DNA of 53,583 bases from a candidate division TM6 bacterium RIFCSPHIGHO2_12_FULL_36_22 (GTDB lineage Bacteria > Babelota > Babeliae > Babelales > UBA12409), in NCBI GenBank assembly GCA_001771315.1, contig METK01000016.1:339-53921 (forward strand), written 5' to 3'. Position 1 is the stretch's first letter, and the number at the start of each line of letters is the position of its first letter. Shown here piece by piece: positions 49,282 to 53,583 of this stretch. Below the pieces are notes generated by a model, which saw only the letters and a list, made by a program, of their open reading frames with translations, was not told where the DNA came from and did no database searches. Made by a program: the position numbers and the translations under genes.

Positions 49282-50400
49282 ATGGAAAATAGTTTTGTAA
49301 TTGACCAAAAAGCACTATCGTCAATTTTGGCGTTTATGCAACCTATCTGTGCAAAGAGAACAACGCTTGATACAACTTCATCCATTCTTTTTCAAGCAGG
49401 ACATAAAGAACTAGTTCTTAAAAGTACAGACTTAGAAATTAGTTTACAATATAGTTGTCCTCTCGATAATAGCGCATTAGAAGGTGAGAGCTTTTTGCTT
49501 TCAGGTAAGCGTGTTTTTGAGCTTATTAAAGAGCTTGATGGTGACATTAATTTTGTATTAAAAGATAATCATATTGGTATTGAATCAGGTTCCGCTCGTT
49601 TGGCATTAAACATTAAAAATGCTCAAGAGTTTCCACCATTTCCAGAGCGTATTGAAAATTTGATGCATTTAGATGCTGAGTTTCTTTTAACCATGCTTGA
49701 AAAGGTTGCATTTCTTATTCCGCAAAACAATGCAAATCAAGCATTGAACGGCCTTTTTTTAGAAATGGATGAAAAAGGCCTTAAGATGACTGCAACAGAT
49801 GGCCATTGTTTAGTGCAAGTTAAATCTTCTGAATATACCTTACCAGAACCAAAATCTTGGCTTCTTCCACGAAGAGCAATTTTTGAATTGAAAAAAATTA
49901 TTGAAAATACGGATGATAAAACTATTTTTGTTGGTCTTTGTGGTAATCAGTTAGTCTTTTCAGGAGAATCCTTTAACTTTTTTACTAAATTACTTGCAGA
50001 CTCCTTTCCACATTATGCAGGTATTATGGAGAAGGAAGGATTTGAGCAAGGACAAACTGGCAAGACTGAATTAACTAAAGCATTAAGACGTTCAACCGTG
50101 TTGCTATCCGGGCAGTTTATTGCAACTCAATTTTCATTTAAGAAAACTAAGCTTCACATTTCGATCAAAAACAAGGAAGTTGGCGCGCTTGATGAATCAG
50201 TTGAGTTGAAAAATTCTAAAGTTGGTGAACTTGATATGCGCTTTTATGCCCCATATTTATTGAATGGGATTCAGGTTTTTAATGATGAAACTGTTACATT
50301 TTGGTTACAGAATGCATCACGACCAATTATTTTTGAATCTAAAGAAGAAAAGTATCTTACTACATACCTTGTGATGCCAGTATCACCAACTAACGAATAG
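49282..50400 (+). CDS. dnaN: DNA polymerase III beta sliding clamp
   Basis: 372 residues with three clamp domains. Recognisable segments are an N-terminal MENSFVIDQKALSSILAFMQPI, LLSGKRVFELIKEL, NANQALNGLFLEMDEKGLKMTATDGHCL and the C-terminal protein-binding end YLVMPVSPTNE (family MP-M-R/L-like). Ring-shaped processivity factor of replication. recF follows two bases after the stop. dnaA, the common neighbour, is not adjacent. An IR (49174-49183 with 49215-49224) and a TATACT box (49232-49237) lie in the 154-bp upstream gap. Confidence 0.96.
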   Translation: MENSFVIDQKALSSILAFMQPICAKRTTLDTTSSILFQAGHKELVLKSTDLEISLQYSCPLDNSALEGESFLLSGKRVFELIKELDGDINFVLKDNHIGIESGSARLALNIKNAQEFPPFPERIENLMHLDAEFLLTMLEKVAFLIPQNNANQALNGLFLEMDEKGLKMTATDGHCLVQVKSSEYTLPEPKSWLLPRRAIFELKKIIENTDDKTIFVGLCGNQLVFSGESFNFFTKLLADSFPHYAGIMEKEGFEQGQTGKTELTKALRRSTVLLSGQFIATQFSFKKTKLHISIKNKEVGALDESVELKNSKVGELDMRFYAPYLLNGIQVFNDETVTFWLQNASRPIIFESKEEKYLTTYLVMPVSPTNE

Positions 50401-50402
50401 AC

Positions 50403-51467
50403 GTGCAATTAATAAAACTAAAACTGCAGAATTTTCGCTGTTTTAAACAAAAAGAACTTGTGTTAGATGCGCCAGTCATTCTGATTGAGGGTGATAATGG
50501 AAGTGGTAAGACCTCAGTATTAGAGGCGCTACATTATATATGTTATCTACGATCCTTTCGGACACATCTACCGCGAGAGCTCGTTAACTTTGATACAGAC
50601 AACTTTTTTATTCAGGCAGAGTTCTATGAAAGTGATGAAAGCAAGAGCGAGCTTGCTGTAGGTTTTCATGACAAAAAACGATCAGTTAAGCTCAATAAGT
50701 CTGCTGTAGGATCTTATAAAGAACTCATCGATCATTTTCGTGTTATTACGTTATCTGAGGATGATTTAGATCTCATTAAAGGTTCTCCTGAAGGTAGAAG
50801 ATCCTATATAGATCAATTTATATTTTTGCATGAACCGGAGATCCTTTCTAAATTGCGGGTATACAGAAATATTCTCAATAACCGTAATGCCTTATTACAA
50901 AAAAAGAGTTCGCAGGATATGTATCGACTCTGGACAGAACAACTGTGGGATAAAACGGTTGATATACAAAGGATGAGGGTTGAGCATCTTGCTATGCTTG
51001 AGCAAGAAATGGCTGGCTTGTGCGAAGAGTTTTTTGGTAGTGAATATTCGATTGCATTACAGTATTATCCCAAGAAAAAAATACATGCGTCATTAGATTC
51101 GTTTTTGGGGGAGTATACAGATCTATATGATGATGAGCATCGTATGTACCGCTCACTGTTTGGTGCACATTTGGACGATTTTGTTATTCTGTTTCAACAT
51201 AAAAAATCAAAGGCGTATGCATCTCGTGGACAACAAAAATTACTCGCACTGTTATTTAAAATTGCGCAAATAAAAATCCTCAAAAAAACTAAGGGCTCGT
51301 GCATATTTTTACTCGATGATTTTATGACAGATTTTGACTCAAAACGGCTAGAAGTTTTTATTAAACTGCTGCAGTCTCTTGATTGTCAGCTCATCTTTAC
51401 AAGCCCTGTCCATAACAGTAATTTGAGCCATTTTTTACGGGGTTCCTGCCGCATCATTTCTATGTAA
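50403..51467 (+). CDS. recF: DNA replication/repair ATPase RecF
   Basis: SMC-like ATPase that loads RecA at gaps. Walker A GDNGSGKTS (30-38) and the signature YASRGQQKLLALLFKIAQ fit the family, with Walker B in IFLLDDFMTDFD. LxLxNFRCF at the N-terminus is typical. 354 residues is normal. The start is GTG two bases after dnaN, so translation is coupled. gyrB does not follow; the next gene is a secreted protein. Confidence 0.95.
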   Translation: MQLIKLKLQNFRCFKQKELVLDAPVILIEGDNGSGKTSVLEALHYICYLRSFRTHLPRELVNFDTDNFFIQAEFYESDESKSELAVGFHDKKRSVKLNKSAVGSYKELIDHFRVITLSEDDLDLIKGSPEGRRSYIDQFIFLHEPEILSKLRVYRNILNNRNALLQKKSSQDMYRLWTEQLWDKTVDIQRMRVEHLAMLEQEMAGLCEEFFGSEYSIALQYYPKKKIHASLDSFLGEYTDLYDDEHRMYRSLFGAHLDDFVILFQHKKSKAYASRGQQKLLALLFKIAQIKILKKTKGSCIFLLDDFMTDFDSKRLEVFIKLLQSLDCQLIFTSPVHNSNLSHFLRGSCRIISM

Positions 51468-51648
51468 ATTTTTCAATATTTATTTCAATTTTTATAAAAA
51501 TTTTAAAAAGAGAATGCCCTTTAGATATAGATACCCCTGAAGCAACAATGACCCGATTAGATCGACTGATCGAGCTCTTAAAATAATTATCAAATAGAAA
51601 TGAATGGGCTAAAAAATCCTATTAATAAGTAATATTAAAGTTTGCCGC

Positions 51649-51676
51649 TTGACATTTTTAGTCCAAAAGGCATACT
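51649..51676 (+). promoter_or_regulatory. Strong promoter of a candidate small RNA
   Basis: Consensus TTGACA at 51649-51654 with CATACT at 51671-51676 (16-nt spacer; ATACTA/TACTAA at 17-18 nt are alternatives). No gene of more than a few codons follows before the terminator at 51787. Confidence 0.6.
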
Positions 51677-51682
51677 AATACT

Positions 51683-51787
51683 AACAATGATGGATCCCAA
51701 ATTGGGCTATCATTTTTTAATTAGGCTTCATTACTACTCTCCTTTTTTCCATCGCATTGATTTCGATCAATGCGGTGGTTTTTTTAT
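51683..51787 (+). ncRNA. Candidate small RNA of about 105 nt
   Basis: The interval between a consensus -35 promoter and a strong intrinsic terminator has no significant reading frame. It contains a first stem-loop (51686-51691 with 51709-51714, plus CCC/GGG inside) followed by six T. A single-stranded pyrimidine-rich stretch comes next, and then the terminal hairpin with TTCG loop. It may be a trans-acting small RNA or an attenuating leader of the secreted gene at 51824. Not assignable to a known family. The remaining part of this 356-bp gap (51468-51648) is AT-rich with one open stretch of about 37 codons that I could not identify. Confidence 0.45.
51754..51787 (+). terminator. Intrinsic terminator with TTCG tetraloop
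   Basis: A perfect 9-bp stem (51754-51762 with 51767-51775) closes on the very stable TTCG loop and is followed by GGTGG and eight T with one break. Confidence 0.88.
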
Positions 51788-51823
51788 ACTAATTTTTGTA
51801 TATTAATTTCTATAAGGAGATTG

Positions 51824-52849
51824 ATGAAAAAGCTTATTTTTTTTCTATTATTTTTAACATTCTCATTGCGACCTCTTGATTCAATGCGTTGTTGTTATCC
51901 TGTTGCTGCTGTAACACAAGGTGGGCAATCTCGTATCTTTTATTTAGATCAGCAATCGCTACAATGTTTACAGTTATGGGTAGTTGATTCCGATAGCAAG
52001 GATTCCAATAAAGCATTGTTGTTTATTTATAATCCATCTTCAATTTCTTTATTACCATCTGGAAAAGGGTTTGGCTTTATTGATCGTGGCCGCATTAAGA
52101 TGAAAACATTTATTAAAAAGTCACCGCACTCGCTCGATTTTTATGAGCCAATTTATAATATTACGCGTGCGCATTGGATTGATGATGAGCATTGCTATTT
52201 TAGCGCTAAGCAGGATAATCGCTACAAACTTTTTATGAGTAACCTTGATAGTGATCTGAGCGTCTTGGTGGATATTCCAAACGTTGATATTATTTATCCT
52301 TCACATATTGCCGTTACAATATATTATCTCAGTAAAGATGTAACTGAGGGTGTATCGCTTTGTTGTATCGATACTATATCTGGACATGTTGCAACAATAG
52401 TTTCTTTGGGGCGCAAGAATATCGCCTTTCTTGAGATGAAGTCCCATAGTGAAGGATTTTTTATTCAGGCGCCATTTTCAATCGATACTCAGGCTAATAA
52501 TCTCGAGTTAGTCTATTATAGGGTATATAAAGAGGGTGAGTGGAAGCAGGAAAAGCTTTTTTCCTTTATTATACCGATACACTATCTATTTGGTAAAGGA
52601 CCAGAAAGGTTTTATGAATCGCTTATGGCATTCTTGCCAAGAATATATGAGGATGAGATATTCTTCTCATCTCTTTCTGTGAGCCATCTTGACTGTTATA
52701 GTTACAATCGGAAGGCGCGGAAAGTAAGACCGCTTTTTACAGATGTCATTGATACAGACCGCTTTGGTGCGCTACGGCATGAGGGAAGGATCTATTGTGG
52801 TCATGCTATTCGTAGTGAAAGCGACTACGATGTATTACCAAATCTTTGA
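51824..52849 (+). CDS. Secreted protein, possibly beta-propeller
   Basis: 341 residues from the ATG at 51824 (AAGGAG four bases upstream; the longer frame would run through the terminator). A signal peptide (MKKLIFFLLFLTFSLRPLDS) is followed by repeated beta-strand segments about 40-45 residues apart. One example is AHWIDDEHCYFSAKQDNRYKL, which resembles blades of TolB-like propellers (SPDG..I.F.SDR). No catalytic motif is recognised. It could be a binding or scaffold protein in the envelope or a secreted effector. The propeller call is weak. Confidence 0.68.
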   Translation: MKKLIFFLLFLTFSLRPLDSMRCCYPVAAVTQGGQSRIFYLDQQSLQCLQLWVVDSDSKDSNKALLFIYNPSSISLLPSGKGFGFIDRGRIKMKTFIKKSPHSLDFYEPIYNITRAHWIDDEHCYFSAKQDNRYKLFMSNLDSDLSVLVDIPNVDIIYPSHIAVTIYYLSKDVTEGVSLCCIDTISGHVATIVSLGRKNIAFLEMKSHSEGFFIQAPFSIDTQANNLELVYYRVYKEGEWKQEKLFSFIIPIHYLFGKGPERFYESLMAFLPRIYEDEIFFSSLSVSHLDCYSYNRKARKVRPLFTDVIDTDRFGALRHEGRIYCGHAIRSESDYDVLPNL

Positions 52850-52938
52850 GCAGTTTATTTTTTTGTTAACCAGTTAATAAAGGGGCTTATCTTTGGTTAG
52901 CATATTGCTCAATATGAGGGCTAGTAGTTCACAAGAGA

Positions 52939-52961
52939 GCCTCGAAAAATCGAAGCTTTTT
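52939..52961 (+). terminator. Terminator of the gene at 51824-52849
   Basis: GC-c-TCGA / TCGA-a-GC stem (52939-52945 with 52950-52956, one mismatch) with an AAAA loop and five T. Confidence 0.5.
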
Positions 52962-53563
52962 CACTGAAAATTATCTAAAGAGAACCAAGAGTCGATTTTC
53001 TCTTCTATGTTTGGAGAGAAAATCGACTCTTTTTCAGATTTGACATCATCTCGTTGACGATATTCTTGCATATATTCTTGTTTTCTTTTTTTGACATCAT
53101 CTCGTTGACTATATTCTTGTAGATATTCTCGTTTTCTTTTTTTGACATCATCTCGTTGAAGATATTCTCGTTGATATTCTCGGTTTCTTTTTTTGGTATC
53201 ATCTCGTTGATAATATTCTTGCATATATTCTTGTTTTCTTTTTTTGACATTATCTCGTTGACGATATTCTTGTTTTCTTTTTTTGACATCATCTCGTTGA
53301 CGATATTCTCGCTGTTGTTGTAATTGTCTAAGATATTGAGTTGGATTTTTCAGCCGACTTTCATACATAGCGAGAGATTTTTCAAGTTTAGCTATTTGAG
53401 AGGTATTTTTTTCAGATTTTAACTTAATCTGTAGTTGTTCAATATTTTGATTGATTTTATATTTCTGTGCAACAGATAGTCGTAGAACCTCTTCGGAAAA
53501 AGATCCACAATCTGCATTTAGTGACACAAGAAAAATTAGTAAGTATATATAATATTTTAGCAT
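52961..53563 (-). CDS. Secreted protein with Arg/Asp/Lys tandem repeats
   Basis: 200 residues from the ATG at 53563 (GAAGG six bases upstream). A signal peptide (MLKYYIYLLIFLVSLNA) and a helical region of about 65 residues precede six copies of a 13- to 18-residue repeat based on QRDDVKKRKQEY, with MQEY or REYL inserts. The repeats are highly charged and probably form one long helix. The last copy breaks off at RDDVKSEKES, where a 17-bp inverted repeat begins, and 20 unrelated residues finish the protein. Similar charged YxQRxxVKxK repeats occur in many proteins without a fixed function. Confidence 0.75.
   Translation of the reverse strand: MLKYYIYLLIFLVSLNADCGSFSEEVLRLSVAQKYKINQNIEQLQIKLKSEKNTSQIAKLEKSLAMYESRLKNPTQYLRQLQQQREYRQRDDVKKRKQEYRQRDNVKKRKQEYMQEYYQRDDTKKRNREYQREYLQRDDVKKRKREYLQEYSQRDDVKKRKQEYMQEYRQRDDVKSEKESIFSPNIEEKIDSWFSLDNFQ
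52987..53031. repeat. 17-bp perfect inverted repeat inside the 3' end of the repeat-protein gene
   Basis: Arms 52987-53003 and 53015-53031 with an 11-nt loop encode the residues ESIFSPNIEEKIDSWF just after the tandem repeats break off. It may be a terminator that has become coding or an inserted hairpin. Confidence 0.65.
53035..53315 (-). repeat. 39-54-bp in-frame tandem repeats
   Basis: Six units each contain GACATCATCTCGTTGA (or a one-base variant) on the plus strand. Spacings of 39 or 54 bp are all multiples of three, so copy changes keep the frame. Confidence 0.85.
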
Positions 53564-53583
53564 TCCAAACCTTCGAACCATTT

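Noticed and set aside
51468-51585. An open stretch of about 37 codons after recF ending in RLDRLIELLK
   Set aside because: The end looks protein-like, but there is no start with a ribosome site and no recognised family; it could be a gene remnant but I cannot support it.
53005-53292. A 95-codon minus-strand frame rich in Glu, Asn and Lys
   Set aside because: It is a second open frame within the tandem DNA repeats of the gene at 52961-53563; repeats without stop codons stay open in more than one frame, and it lacks a ribosome site.
53035-53315. A CRISPR array, suggested by the regularly spaced repeats
   Set aside because: The units are in-frame coding repeats with no unique spacers of constant length and no cas genes nearby.

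Overview
The window is AT-rich, densely coding chromosomal DNA. My best guess, inferred from gene content and not from any marker search, is a host-associated bacterium of the Dependentiae (TM6) type or a similar obligate associate of protists. Four things point that way. Core information-processing genes are compact and conserved: dnaK, recA, infC-rpmI-rplT, rny, dnaN-recF, pyrG, proS and miaA. Transporters are present, but almost no biosynthetic pathways are. Many proteins carry signal peptides yet have eukaryote-like domains: ankyrin repeats, group IV cPLA2-type phospholipases and a candidate deubiquitinase. Secreted proteins of unknown function make up a large share of the genes. No rRNA, tRNA or CRISPR array was recognised.

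Layout. 1-2.7 kb holds a glutamine synthetase with an export signal, a decayed IS200/IS605 end, a Maf-type pyrophosphatase and inorganic pyrophosphatase. 2.7-7 kb holds two small secreted ankyrin-like proteins, an HspR-type MerR regulator and YchF. 7-11.4 kb is a one-strand run of secreted proteins: gamma-glutamyltranspeptidase, two unknowns, four tiny exported peptides of 46-55 residues, and another unknown, closed by a strong terminator facing dnaK. 13.5-17.7 kb holds the first cPLA2-like phospholipase and four small secreted or membrane proteins, most with their own promoter and terminator. 17.9-24.5 kb holds CTP synthase, a 184-bp GC-rich element with perfect 18-bp inverted ends, an ankyrin protein, a DUB-like cysteine protease and two flippase-like membrane proteins. 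24.7-34.1 kb is the housekeeping core: carD, miaA, a SPOR protein, a PpiD-like chaperone, recA, infC-rpmI-rplT, zapB-like/zapA, rny and ymdB. 34.1-41.7 kb holds a DEAD-box-type helicase, a split and an intact ankyrin gene, two EamA transporters, a MazG-like NTPase, a LysE exporter and proS. 41.8-46 kb holds two more cPLA2-like genes in tandem. 46-53.6 kb holds xerC/D, a secreted DUF2608-like HAD protein, upp, a secreted coiled-coil protein, dnaN-recF, a candidate small RNA, a secreted propeller-like protein and a repeat-rich secreted protein.

How it fits together (inference). The exported proteins look like a toolkit for acting on a eukaryotic host: lipid hydrolysis by three paralogous phospholipases, possible ubiquitin removal, ankyrin-mediated binding, and glutamine/glutamate handling by an exported glutamine synthetase and a gamma-glutamyltranspeptidase. 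The cytoplasmic genes supply replication, translation, nucleotide salvage (upp, pyrG, ppa, Maf, MazG-like) and metabolite exchange (EamA, LysE). The most striking observations are the catalytically complete glutamine synthetase with a signal peptide, the herpesvirus-tegument-like protease, the three cPLA2 homologues, the array of tiny secreted peptides with near-identical signal peptides but different mature parts, and a small palindromic element that appears to have split an ankyrin gene.
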